Shown here in pieces: positions 5,364-5,382 of a stretch of DNA of 5,382 nt. The first letter of the stretch is position 1, and each line of letters starts with the position of its first letter. This DNA is from Chitinophagaceae bacterium (GTDB taxonomy: Bacteria > Bacteroidota > Bacteroidia > Chitinophagales > Chitinophagaceae). Position numbers and translations under genes: made by a program. A model generated the notes under the pieces. It made no database searches. It saw nothing but the letters and a program-made list of their open reading frames with translations, and was not told the DNA's origin. Where the stretch lies: contig DMRT01000233.1 of the NCBI GenBank assembly GCA_003455235.1, positions 1-5,382 on the forward strand, read 5' to 3'.

Positions 5364-5382
5364 AAGATATCCGTGACTTCAA
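5360..5382 (+). CDS. Start of a downstream gene, translationally coupled, cut by window edge
   Basis: ATG at 5360-5362 overlaps the transporter stop (TGA 5361-5363) in the classic ATGA arrangement and stays open to the window end, reading MKDIRDF. A 4-base overlap is common in operons and allows a terminating ribosome to restart. A purine run, GAAAG, lies just upstream (5351-5355). Seven codons are too few to name a product, but a role linked to the transporter or an accompanying housekeeping step is possible. Confidence 0.6.

Noticed and set aside
1..5382. Mobile element, phage defence or toxin-antitoxin system
   Set aside because: No transposase, integrase, nuclease, toxin-like pair or terminal repeat is visible; the genes look like chromosomal core or lineage-specific genes.

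Overview
The window looks like an ordinary chromosomal segment from a member of the Bacteroidota, most likely the Chitinophagaceae or a near relative. This rests on several signs: a good TAnnTTTG-type -7 promoter box (3567-3574), A/T-rich leaders with little or no Shine-Dalgarno sequence, a single-RRM glycine-rich RNA-binding protein, and several small proteins of a kind I associate with this group. All supported genes are on the + strand. I see no rRNA, tRNA, CRISPR array, insertion sequence or phage gene.

Left part (1-2030): a gene already open at the window edge encodes a diverged Ppx/GppA-like (actin/ASKHA fold) protein. It is followed 43 bases later by a membrane-anchored coiled-coil protein with a C-terminal beta-rich domain, and the two are probably one operon. 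A 254-base spacer follows, containing a strong intrinsic terminator (about 1996-2030) and possibly a short untranslated RNA before it.

Middle part (2092-3476): three small genes of unknown function. They encode a 157-residue helical soluble protein, an 80-residue protein with a basic His-rich tail and two membrane helices, and a 139-residue four-helix membrane protein. The last is followed by an unusual long-armed hairpin and T-tract.

Right part (3477-5382): a 313-base gene-free stretch (3402-3714) carries that hairpin, a run of small palindromes, a promoter whose -7 box lies inside an inverted repeat, and a leader of about 130 bases that ends in an AUUUA-rich tract. It leads into the RRM gene, which has its own terminator with a GNRA tetraloop. 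Next is a TetA-like major facilitator transporter on its own transcription unit. Its stop codon overlaps the start of another gene (ATGA) that runs off the window.

No complete, clearly new multi-gene system is visible. The points most worth following are the Ppx-like/coiled-coil pair, with an active-site substitution in the first protein, and the structured leader of the RRM gene, which suggests post-transcriptional or autogenous control.
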